Source: Proteiniphilum sp. UBA4084 (GTDB lineage: Bacteria > Bacteroidota > Bacteroidia > Bacteroidales > Dysgonomonadaceae). From it: a stretch of DNA of 8,471 nt. The position numbers were made by a program, and so were the translations under genes. Numbering within the stretch: position 1 is the stretch's first letter; each line of letters starts with the position of its first letter. Location of the stretch: assembly GCA_002383605.1 (NCBI GenBank), contig DFYK01000004.1, forward strand, positions 43,886-52,356, written 5' to 3'. Below the pieces are notes generated by a model. It was not told the DNA's origin, ran no database searches, and worked only from the letters and a program-made list of their open reading frames with translations. Positions 1 through 6,401 of this stretch are shown in pieces.

Positions 1-1
1 T

Positions 2-505
2 ATTGGCGGCCAGATAGAAGGTATTACCTGGAACACCTCCAACGGCTTCTCCACGGCGCTGGGTAGCTTTGTGGCGCAAAACTATGCAGCAAACAAGATG
101 CAGCGTGCCACCCGTGCCTTCCGTTATACCCTGATGATGATGGGTGTGCTGGGTGTGATTGTTACTGTGGCATTTGTGGGGTTTGGAGAAGAAATTTTCT
201 CACTTTTCGTGCAGGAGCGGGAAGCCTATCTGGCGGGAGGCGATTACCTGCTGATTCTTGGGTTCTCACAGCTCTTCATGATGCTAGAGATCACCACCCA
301 GGGCATGTTCAACGGACTGGGCAAGACCACCCCGCCGGCCATCATCAGCATTTTCTTCAACACACTGCGTATCCCGCTGGCGCTCTTTCTGGGTGCGCGT
401 ATCGGGGTGACCGGCGTCTGGTGGGCCATCACCATCACCTCTTTCTTTAAGGGAGGGATTCTGCTGACCTGGTACCTGGTGCTGCGCAGGAAGAGAGCAT
501 GGTAG
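2..505 (+). CDS. MATE-family multidrug/cation efflux transporter, C-terminal part (5' end outside the window)
   Basis: The reading frame is open from the first full codon at position 2, so the gene enters from the left and only its last 167 residues are visible; family members are usually about 440-460 residues. A GTG at 71 is an internal valine, not a start. What remains is strongly hydrophobic, with four likely membrane helices at about residues 43-62, 80-101, 112-130 and 135-160 of the fragment, joined by short polar loops, and a basic tail (RRKRAW). The GxxxA-like start, the GFSQLF...GMFNGLGKT stretch and the TGVWWA motif before the last helix are typical of the second half-repeat of MATE (MatE) transporters. 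The family exports drugs or cationic compounds across the inner membrane using a Na+ or H+ gradient. The substrate cannot be told from this part. It converges with the minus-strand PagL-like gene, 89 bp away. Confidence 0.9.
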   Translation: MGGQIEGITWNTSNGFSTALGSFVAQNYAANKMQRATRAFRYTLMMMGVLGVIVTVAFVGFGEEIFSLFVQEREAYLAGGDYLLILGFSQLFMMLEITTQGMFNGLGKTTPPAIISIFFNTLRIPLALFLGARIGVTGVWWAITITSFFKGGILLTWYLVLRRKRAW

Positions 506-594
506 GGTTTTCTTAATCCATCTTTTCTCGTGTCCGTGTTGGCCCGTTATTGTCATGCGGGTTGACGGGTACAAGTAGCGCGTTATTTTCTTGT

Positions 595-1818
595 TTATTT
601 GGCATTAAATCGATAGCCCAATCCCATCATCAAGTTGTTCGGATCTTTAAAACGGTATAGCTGATAGCCCGTATGCAGGAATATGTTATGCGTAATATGG
701 GTCTTAAGTACAAAAGTCTGGTAAAATGAGTTCGTATCATCTCCCTTGCACAAAAAGTTTTTTCCAATACCCAGGTTAATTGAGAAGATGGGCATGACAA
801 TTTCCCCACGCAGTGAGAGCCCTGCCGAAAACTGTTCCCTGAAGGGAGGCCTGTAGAATTTAAGTTCTTCCGGTTCTGATGGAGTATATGTATTGGCTAT
901 ATGCTTGCCGATGTTGGCACTTTCATCATACTGCAGATCGAGAGAAATACCGGCACGGAAATAATTGCTGAAATGATACAATGGATTGAGGTTCAATCCT
1001 ACAATTGCAAACGAGCCGGGAACAAGCATCGGACTTTGATCTTCAGGGAAGACACCCTTTTTCCGTGTAGCACCATAGACAATGAGGTCATAGGTAACAT
1101 ACGAATTCAATGCGTGATTCTGAGATGGGAAATAGGAGAATCTGTTTTCTTTATTGTTTCCAAAAAAGTGCGCAACACCTATGGAGGCTCCAATTGTATT
1201 CACCCCCGAGTTGGGATAACTGGTATTTCCGTTGGAATAGTGTGTCACCCCCACCCCGCCACGCAGGCTTGTGTTTGATGTGATCTGCCAGTTCAACAGC
1301 AACCCGAGGTTGATGTAGGCGTTGATTTTGGAGCCAACGACCATATTGAGTGGATTTTTCTCTTCATCATACTGTTTCCAGCCGAAAGCTGCGCCAAAGT
1401 TCCATTCATAATCGAGTGACAATTTGGGGCTAATGCTTGCTATTCTTGACGTTTGGAAGAGATAAACATTGATGGGATTTCCCACTTCGGAAGAGTTGAA
1501 GAATGTATTGTAAGCGATTCCGATACCTTGTATGGCGTAAGGATATTCCTTGCCCAGATATGTGTTGTCAGAGAACTTAAAACCGTACTTCAGATGACCG
1601 GAAAGAGTAGAGTTTATTCTCTGTCCTGCATGGTTGGAGCCTTTGAAGAATTCATGAGTAGGGAATACATATCCCGGCCTCAAATCGGCGACAATCATGT
1701 GTGTGATTTTTGTTGAAGTGGAGTCGTTGTTATCGGGAAAAGAGTCTACAGCAATGAATAGCAACAATATGGTGCATAAGGAGGATTTTAGGACTGCATC
1801 ATTTATTCTCATTTTCAT
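595..1818 (-). CDS. PagL-like acyloxyacyl hydrolase / lipid A 3-O-deacylase family outer-membrane protein
   Basis: A 407-residue protein with a hydrophobic N-terminal export signal at about residues 10-26, followed by alternating beta-strand-like segments ending in an aromatic-rich strand (MGLGYRFNAK), as in outer-membrane barrels. Residues 193-197 (HYSNG) followed by PNSG at 202-205 match the His-x-Ser-Asn signature of PagL, whose His/Ser pair removes the 3-O acyl chain of lipid A. PagL itself is about 150 residues in its mature form. This is the longer Bacteroidota type, in which a second half (about 230-407) of unknown job follows the PagL-like part. By my alignment from memory, the PagL catalytic Glu falls on Asn207. 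The ATG at 1818 overlaps the TGA of the upstream unknown gene in an ATGA junction, so translation is probably coupled. A second Met two codons on is possible. Family assignment is good; lipid A deacylase activity is inference. Confidence 0.8.
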   Translation of the reverse strand: MKMRINDAVLKSSLCTILLLFIAVDSFPDNNDSTSTKITHMIVADLRPGYVFPTHEFFKGSNHAGQRINSTLSGHLKYGFKFSDNTYLGKEYPYAIQGIGIAYNTFFNSSEVGNPINVYLFQTSRIASISPKLSLDYEWNFGAAFGWKQYDEEKNPLNMVVGSKINAYINLGLLLNWQITSNTSLRGGVGVTHYSNGNTSYPNSGVNTIGASIGVAHFFGNNKENRFSYFPSQNHALNSYVTYDLIVYGATRKKGVFPEDQSPMLVPGSFAIVGLNLNPLYHFSNYFRAGISLDLQYDESANIGKHIANTYTPSEPEELKFYRPPFREQFSAGLSLRGEIVMPIFSINLGIGKNFLCKGDDTNSFYQTFVLKTHITHNIFLHTGYQLYRFKDPNNLMMGLGYRFNAK

Positions 1819-2813
1819 TCGACTCTTGTTTTTAAGATAAAATAATCCGTAGGACGGCTGCTGGTGAGTTCTCCCGAAAAGATACGCTTTTTACCTGTTT
1901 CAGGATTGGAAATATAGACCTTGTAGGGCACGGAATATCTCTCCATATCATTAAGGACCAGCACTCTTCTTTTGTCGTAGGCATCAACGATTACCTCTAC
2001 CGATAACTTCTTGTCCAAGGGTGCTTCAAGCTCCTGCTCCATAATCCCAAAAGGCGCTTTGGTGTTGTGTAATACGGGTTTTGAGTCAACAACATCGGGG
2101 ATGGTTATTTCGGGGAGCGGAATGCCAAGCAACCGTTTGAACAGTTCTTCTTCCCAGACAACCGAAGGGTTATAAAACTGAATTTCACGCGCGGACTCTC
2201 GATACGGATAAACCACAAAGGTTATAGGTATAGAAAGCTTGTTGTCAATTGTGATGGATTCCATCTCCTTGACGACACCTTCATAAATTTTAAATTCCTT
2301 CCAATTGTATGCTACGCTGTCTATTTGATATTTACTTGTAGGAGCCAGCAGAAGCTTGATCTGCTGTTCATTGTAATCATTGCCAACTTTTATCAGCATG
2401 GTCACATCCTCATTCATGAGATTTTCATTGAGTGTAAGCTGTAGTTTGTTGCCGCCTCTCTTCTCTACACGGAAATCTATATAGTCGCTTAGGCAATGAA
2501 CAATAACCGGTTCTTTTTCACCGAAAGGAAAAGAGACGGGTTCGCCATCGAGGGTATATGCCCGGGTTGTAAATGAGACGCCCATAAAAGAAATAATATC
2601 AATCAGCCTCCAGTTGTCCGACTTAAAATTGATTTCCTTTGTATTGTCCGTTTCCGAAATTGCAACATCTATTTGTTCTCCGGGAAGAAAATCTTCTACA
2701 AAAATATCGCTATTGCAACCGGGATCAACATCAGCATGCTTAAAAACAGCAGTTTGTGTATTTTGATTTCCATATTTTATGCCACTATTATCTACAGATA
2801 CGCTGATAATCAA
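1815..2813 (-). CDS. Protein of unknown function, probably envelope beta-sandwich type; 5' end abnormal or truncated
   Basis: I do not recognise the family. The frame encodes 332 residues rich in Val, Ile, Thr, Asp and Glu with alternating hydrophobic/polar stretches, suggesting an extracytoplasmic beta-rich protein; no membrane helix and no catalytic motif are visible. The start is a problem. An in-frame TAG lies directly before a TTG at 2813, there is no ATG or GTG before about residue 77, and no signal peptide or lipobox is encoded, although the fold style and the partner gene suggest an exported protein. Either TTG is used, perhaps by re-initiation after the dehydrogenase stop 38 bp upstream, or the gene has lost its 5' end. 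Downstream it overlaps the PagL-like gene by 4 bp (ATGA), so the pair probably functions together. It is locally AT-rich: 2281-2340 has 16 G+C in 60. The coding frame itself is convincing over its length; the start is not. Confidence 0.6.
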   Translation of the reverse strand: MIISVSVDNSGIKYGNQNTQTAVFKHADVDPGCNSDIFVEDFLPGEQIDVAISETDNTKEINFKSDNWRLIDIISFMGVSFTTRAYTLDGEPVSFPFGEKEPVIVHCLSDYIDFRVEKRGGNKLQLTLNENLMNEDVTMLIKVGNDYNEQQIKLLLAPTSKYQIDSVAYNWKEFKIYEGVVKEMESITIDNKLSIPITFVVYPYRESAREIQFYNPSVVWEEELFKRLLGIPLPEITIPDVVDSKPVLHNTKAPFGIMEQELEAPLDKKLSVEVIVDAYDKRRVLVLNDMERYSVPYKVYISNPETGKKRIFSGELTSSRPTDYFILKTRVE

Positions 2814-2851
2814 CTATTGTTCAACTTTTGGGCTTCACATCAATTTTAATT

Positions 2852-4060
2852 TTAGTACCCGTGCAGAAAGAGGCCGATGTCGGCAACGGGGAAATTAAAA
2901 TGGGCGGCGACGTATGAATTGACCATTTTCCCGGAATACATATAGAAGCCCGATGCGAAGCCACGGTCGAAACGTGCAAAGTGAGCCACACCCCCACAGT
3001 CTCCCATGCTTGTGAACAAAGAGACAAAGATGTTGCTCAGTGCGATGGATGCAGTGCGGGCCACACGCGAGCTGAGGCTCATCTCACAGAAATGCAGCAC
3101 ACCCTGTTTTTCAAAGATGGCCGGGTGATCGGGCAGACAGGCCTCCATGGTGGTTTCAAAGCATCCTCCCTGAGCCATGCGCAAGTCGATAATCAGTGAT
3201 CCGCGCTTCATCTCCCGGACAAGATCTTCGGAGATGCGATAAAAGTGGGTTTTATTGATATACTGCATGGCACCGATCACCACATCGGCCGAACGAAATA
3301 CATTTTTCAATACGTTGGGTTGAAGTGTGGAAGTGAACAACGGGGTACCCAGCTCATGGCGGATGTTGCGCAGTTTCAGAATGTCATCGTCGAACACCTT
3401 CACCACTGCTCCCAGCGCCATGGCAGCACGTGCTGCCATGGCGCCGGCCACACCGGCGCCAATGATCACCACCTCGGTGGGAGAGATACCGGGAATGCCT
3501 CCAAGCAAGATTCCTTTGCCACCATGGGCATTGCTTAACAGTTCTGCCGCCAGCGTGATGGAAGAAGCTCCTTCAATTTCCGAGATTGTGGTCACAAAGG
3601 GCGACACACCGGTTTCATCGTAAATAAGTTCGTAAGCGAGTGCATTTATTTTTTTCTCGGACATCAGCTCCAGCAAAGGCTTGGAGAGCTTGTGCAAATG
3701 GAGAAATGAAAAAACGGTGGTTCGCGGTCGCATCATCTGTACCTCCCCAAGTGTGGGAGGCAATATTTTCAGGATCAGGTCGGCCTGAAAGACTTCCGTG
3801 GCTGTCTCCACAATTTCTGCTCCCGATTCGGCATAGTAGCTGTCGGAGTAGTTGATGGAGAGCCCGGCTCCCGCTTCAAACAATATTCTGTATCCTGCTG
3901 AAACCAATAATGAGACGGTTTCCGGGGTCAGTGGCACCCGTCTCTCCTCAGCCTGATTCTCTTTGGGTATGCCGATGACTAGGGAGACTTTCTGCTTTTC
4001 GGCTTTCAGCATTAGCTCACGCACAATAAATGAGGTGCTTCTTAGGGAGTCGTGGATCAT
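2852..4060 (-). CDS. Alanine dehydrogenase / PntA-family NAD(P)-binding protein, active site divergent
   Basis: A 402-residue protein with the layout of the alanine dehydrogenase/transhydrogenase-alpha family. The N-terminal domain carries IGIPKE (29-34) and ERRVPLTP (39-46). The dinucleotide site is GAGVAG at 201-206 with an acidic D224 after strand two, and QGGCFET follows at 297-303. Family enzymes such as Mycobacterium tuberculosis Ald interconvert L-alanine and pyruvate plus ammonia with NAD. Compared with that enzyme (from memory), Arg15 is kept as R41 and His96 as H121, but Lys75 is Leu100 and Asp270 is Ala296. It may therefore not be a normal alanine dehydrogenase. The ATG at 4060 overlaps the aroK TGA (ATGA), giving an N-terminus about 25 residues longer than usual; an internal ATG at 4012 (Met17) is an alternative start. 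It sits in the aroK transcript. Fold assignment is firm, reaction uncertain. Confidence 0.82.
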   Translation of the reverse strand: MIHDSLRSTSFIVRELMLKAEKQKVSLVIGIPKENQAEERRVPLTPETVSLLVSAGYRILFEAGAGLSINYSDSYYAESGAEIVETATEVFQADLILKILPPTLGEVQMMRPRTTVFSFLHLHKLSKPLLELMSEKKINALAYELIYDETGVSPFVTTISEIEGASSITLAAELLSNAHGGKGILLGGIPGISPTEVVIIGAGVAGAMAARAAMALGAVVKVFDDDILKLRNIRHELGTPLFTSTLQPNVLKNVFRSADVVIGAMQYINKTHFYRISEDLVREMKRGSLIIDLRMAQGGCFETTMEACLPDHPAIFEKQGVLHFCEMSLSSRVARTASIALSNIFVSLFTSMGDCGGVAHFARFDRGFASGFYMYSGKMVNSYVAAHFNFPVADIGLFLHGY

Positions 4061-4596
4061 GCTTTCTTTCTGTTACTTAATAGTTCTTCAATGCCCAGGA
4101 CCGTTAAATGAATTTCTTTTTTTGTAATCATGCGGTCGGTATGGTAAACAATGTGTGCACCGTTGTAATAACGCTCTCTTTGTGCCAAATGTTCCCTGAT
4201 GAACGGAACAAGCTCCTCATCCGTTTTTCCGGCAATGAGGGGACGCACCGTCTTTGATGCCTGCAGCCGGGCAGCAAGTTCCTCGGGGGAAGCTTCAATG
4301 TAGATGGTGGTGCCGGTTCGGTTCATGAGTGCCATGTTGTCGAAATAACAGGGTGCCCCTCCACCGGTAGAAATCAATACATCCTCAAAGGTAGCTACTT
4401 CCTGCAGTGCATGGCTCTCGATTCTTCGGAACACTTGCTCACCCTTCTCTTCAAAAAGGGTGGCAATTGACTTTCTGTATTTGTTCTCGATGAAGGTATC
4501 CAGATCGATAAATTCCAGTGACAGGGACTTGGCCAGCAGCTTCCCCACTGTGGTCTTTCCCGATCCCATATATCCTATTATAAAAATTCGTTCCAT
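4057..4596 (-). CDS. aroK: Shikimate kinase
   Basis: A 179-residue cytosolic P-loop kinase that phosphorylates shikimate to shikimate 3-phosphate with ATP, the fifth step of the shikimate pathway toward chorismate and aromatic amino acids. The Walker A motif GYMGSGKT is at 8-15. Shikimate-binding residues are visible as D31/D33 in FIDLDTFIE, R57-R58 with E60 in FRRIES, and the triple glycine at 78-80 in STGGGAP. R118 in the RPL motif belongs to the lid, and R140 in the QRERYY segment is in the usual late conserved position. The length is normal for the family. The ATG at 4596 precedes the motif by the expected few residues. It is the first gene of the aroK, dehydrogenase-like, unknown, PagL-like series, and its stop overlaps the next start by 4 bp. 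The upstream 377 bp contain the heptamer repeats; the closest repeat unit ends only about 9 bp before the start codon. Confidence 0.95.
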   Translation of the reverse strand: MERIFIIGYMGSGKTTVGKLLAKSLSLEFIDLDTFIENKYRKSIATLFEEKGEQVFRRIESHALQEVATFEDVLISTGGGAPCYFDNMALMNRTGTTIYIEASPEELAARLQASKTVRPLIAGKTDEELVPFIREHLAQRERYYNGAHIVYHTDRMITKKEIHLTVLGIEELLSNRKKA

Positions 4597-4604
4597 AATT
4601 CTTT

Positions 4605-4660
4605 AGCGGTCAGCTGTCAGCGATCAGCTGTCAGCGTTTTAGGTGTCAGCGGTCAGCTTC
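4605..4660 (+). repeat. Heptamer array A (AGCNNTC units)
   Basis: Seven-base units follow directly on one another: AGCGGTC (4605), AGCTGTC (4612), AGCGATC (4619) and AGCTGTC (4626). After a 15-base interrupted unit (4633-4647) comes AGCGGTC (4648), then a shortened AGCTTC (4655). In another phase the unit is TCAGNNN. The array begins 9 bp upstream of the aroK start codon, so it would lie in any aroK leader RNA. It is not protein-coding. Confidence 0.85.
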
Positions 4661-4698
4661 AGTTGTCTAAAATTTACAATTTCAGCGGTTTGTTTTAT

Positions 4699-4790
4699 AG
4701 CGTTCAGCTGTCAGCATTCAGCTTTTTTAGGAGCAATTATTTTTAGCGATCAGCGGTCAGCGATCAGCTTTTTTAGTAGTAATTATATTA
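4699..4790 (+). repeat. 46-bp tandem duplication built from three heptamers plus a T-rich spacer
   Basis: Two adjacent 46-bp copies (4699-4744 and 4745-4790) match at about 38 of 46 positions by my count. Each holds three AGCNNTC heptamers: AGCGTTC, AGCTGTC and AGCATTC in the first copy, AGCGATC, AGCGGTC and AGCGATC in the second. Each then has AGCTTTTTTAG and an AATTAT segment. The heptamers differ more between copies than the spacers do. Confidence 0.85.
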
Positions 4791-4951
4791 TCCCAGCGGC
4801 ATATCATTTACACATGCTTACAATTAAAAACGAACCGATGACACTAACATACTTTCACCTCAGAAGCTGATTCCTGAAAGCTGATTCCTGACTCCTGAAT
4901 CCTCTTACCGCTGTATTTTACACCAATTCCACCTCCGGAGCTGATCGCTGA
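4757..4951. repeat. 13-bp exact inverted repeat linking the two heptamer arrays
   Basis: TCAGCGATCAGCT at 4757-4769 is the exact reverse complement of AGCTGATCGCTGA at 4939-4951. A second direct copy of the left arm is at 4617-4629. With the flanking heptamers, a transcript across the interval could form a long imperfect stem enclosing roughly 170 bases. Confidence 0.7.
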
Positions 4952-4970
4952 CTCCTGACTCCTGAATCCT
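4865..4970 (-). repeat. Heptamer arrays D and E on the opposite strand (TCAGNNN read on minus)
   Basis: Read on the minus strand, 4865-4903 is a run of heptamers TCAGGAG, TCAGGAA, TCAGCTT, TCAGGAA, TCAGCT. Region 4939-4970 reads TCAGGAG, TCAGGAG, TCAGCGA, TCAGCT. The two blocks share an exact 18-bp stretch (4886-4903 and 4953-4970) and are offset by 67 bp. They follow immediately after the cls stop codon. The plus-strand arrays at 4605-4790 use the same TCAGNNN unit in the opposite direction. Confidence 0.85.
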
Positions 4971-4973
4971 TTT

Positions 4974-6398
4974 TTACAACAACGGCGCAAAAAGCCGCAG
5001 CAGCGATTCAAAAAAGCGTTTTGTTACCGGGCGTTTCGACCATTCCCGCAGCGATATCTGCTGACAGTGGCGCTGATCATCGGTAAAAATATCCTCTGCC
5101 TCCGCCGCCAGCTCATTGTCGTAAATGAAAGCCTCCACTTCGAAATTCTGATCGAAACTGCGTGAATCGAAGTTGGCCGACCCCAGGAGGGTGAGCGAGT
5201 GATCGAACACCATCATCTTGGCATGCAGGAAGCCTTTCCTGTACTGATAGATTTTCACGCCGGCATGCAACATCTCCTTGAAGTAGGAGCGCGATACCAT
5301 CTGCACCAGGGCCACATCGGAGCGTTCCGACAGCATCAGCCGCACATCCACTCCCCGCAGCGCCGCCGCTTGGAGGGCATGCACCATGGTGTCAGGCGGC
5401 AGGAAGTAGGGTGTTTGAATGAAAATGGACTTACGTGCTTCATATATTGCCTGCGTAATACCGTATGAAATCTCGTTTTCCTCACTCAGGGGGCCGCTGT
5501 TGACAATTTGCATGGGACATTCGCCAAAGTTGTCGAGCATGGGGAAATAATCGCGTGAGGTGATCAGCGTTTGGGAAACAAAGTACCAGTCGATCAGGAA
5601 GACCGACTGCAATCCCTGCACGCCCTTTCCTTCGATGCGGGCATGGGTATCACGCCAGGGGCCCCATTTGAAGCCATTTATGTAACGATCGGCAATATTC
5701 ATACCTCCCACATAGCCTATCTGACCGTCGATTACCACGATCTTCCGGTGTGTCCGGTAGTTCAGCCGCGAAGTGAAGGCCGACCAGGTAAGCTTCAGAA
5801 AAGGTTCCGTTTCTATCCCGGCCATGCGGAACTCCTCGAAGAATTTCTTCTTTGCTTTTCGTGAACCGAAACTGTCGTAAATGACACGTACTTCCAGTCC
5901 CTCCCCGGCCTTTTGGATCAGTGCTTCCTGAAATTGACGTCCCATCTCATCATCCATGAAAACATAATACTCCACATGGATGTGTTTTTTTGCTTCTTTG
6001 ATATCGGCAAGAAGACTTTCAAATTTATCCCTGCCGTTTGTGAAAAGTTTTACATCGTTTCCCCCGAGAAGGGGTGTGTAATCCATATTTTTCAGCAGGT
6101 TCACCAGGTTGGTATGTTCTTCCGGAACAGCTACCTCAACAGGTGTTTCCATCTCATCCAGCGGACGTTTTTTCAGCTTGCTGTACATCCTTTTGGAGAT
6201 GAGATATTTTTTTGTTGTATCCTGGCCAAAAATGGAATACCAGATAATACCCACAAAAGGCAGAAAGACAACCGCCATTACCCATGCGACAGTTTTAATG
6301 GGATTGCGGTTCTCCAAAATCACCACAACCACAATGCTAATCACCGTGAGAAGGTACAGTATCTCCAGGATCAGGATAAATGTCGCATTAATCTGCAT
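4974..6398 (-). CDS. cls: Cardiolipin synthase (phospholipase D family)
   Basis: A 474-residue membrane enzyme of normal length for the bacterial Cls family, which joins two phosphatidylglycerol molecules into cardiolipin and glycerol at the inner membrane. Two N-terminal hydrophobic helices lie at about residues 7-28 and 36-57 (PLD N-terminal domain, with the NRNPIKTVAWV linker). Two phospholipase D HxKxxxxD motifs follow: H217/K219/D224 in the first domain, with the downstream YVGGMN, and H392/K394/D399 in the second, with LGSANFDSRS. Both catalytic motifs are intact. The ATG at 6398 is 3 bp after the rsgA stop, so it is probably the last gene of the frr-rsgA-cls transcript. The heptamer arrays begin just after its TAA. 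Assignment is secure at family level; a different phosphatidyl-group transfer specificity cannot be excluded from sequence alone. Confidence 0.93.
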   Translation of the reverse strand: MQINATFILILEILYLLTVISIVVVVILENRNPIKTVAWVMAVVFLPFVGIIWYSIFGQDTTKKYLISKRMYSKLKKRPLDEMETPVEVAVPEEHTNLVNLLKNMDYTPLLGGNDVKLFTNGRDKFESLLADIKEAKKHIHVEYYVFMDDEMGRQFQEALIQKAGEGLEVRVIYDSFGSRKAKKKFFEEFRMAGIETEPFLKLTWSAFTSRLNYRTHRKIVVIDGQIGYVGGMNIADRYINGFKWGPWRDTHARIEGKGVQGLQSVFLIDWYFVSQTLITSRDYFPMLDNFGECPMQIVNSGPLSEENEISYGITQAIYEARKSIFIQTPYFLPPDTMVHALQAAALRGVDVRLMLSERSDVALVQMVSRSYFKEMLHAGVKIYQYRKGFLHAKMMVFDHSLTLLGSANFDSRSFDQNFEVEAFIYDNELAAEAEDIFTDDQRHCQQISLREWSKRPVTKRFFESLLRLFAPLL

Positions 6399-6401
6399 GG
6401 T

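Larger units (their letters stand above)
4597..4973. other. Gene-free 377-bp interval between cls and aroK, filled with degenerate heptamer repeats
   Basis: No credible gene lies here. The plus-strand frame at 4643-4870 is made mostly of repeat sequence. The left part (4605-4790) and the right part (4865-4970) are heptamer arrays in opposite orientation. Between them, 4791-4864 is non-repetitive, AT-rich and shows nothing I recognise; neither does 4904-4938 apart from a short CTCCGGAG palindrome at 4933-4940. Any terminator for cls and any promoter for aroK must lie in this interval, but I found no convincing stem plus U-tract and no clear TAnnTTTG/TTG promoter pair on the minus strand. Confidence 0.75.

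Noticed and set aside
71..73. GTG at 71 as the start of a short 144-residue protein
   Set aside because: The frame is open to the window edge and the upstream residues continue the MATE domain, so this is an internal valine codon.
543..569. Possible bidirectional terminator between the convergent MATE and PagL-like genes
   Set aside because: Only a 3-5 bp stem (CCC/GGG, alternatively CCCGT/ACGGG) with a large loop or bulge can be drawn, and the nearest T-rich run is more than 10 bases beyond it. Too weak to annotate.
2821..3027. Minus-strand frame ending in KIKIDVKPKS just upstream of the unknown gene, considered as its missing 5' end
   Set aside because: It is in a different frame, overlaps the clearly coding end of the dehydrogenase gene, and ends in TGA before the unknown gene starts. 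Only a frameshift not seen here would join them, and its sequence is not signal-peptide-like.
4643..4870. Plus-strand 75-codon reading frame in the cls-aroK interval
   Set aside because: It is composed largely of the heptamer and T-rich repeat sequence, has repeated SAVSF/SAVCF-like segments as a by-product of the repeat, and resembles no known protein.
4605..4970. CRISPR-like array
   Set aside because: The repeat unit is only 7 bp, contiguous and degenerate; there are no unique spacers of constant length and no cas genes nearby.
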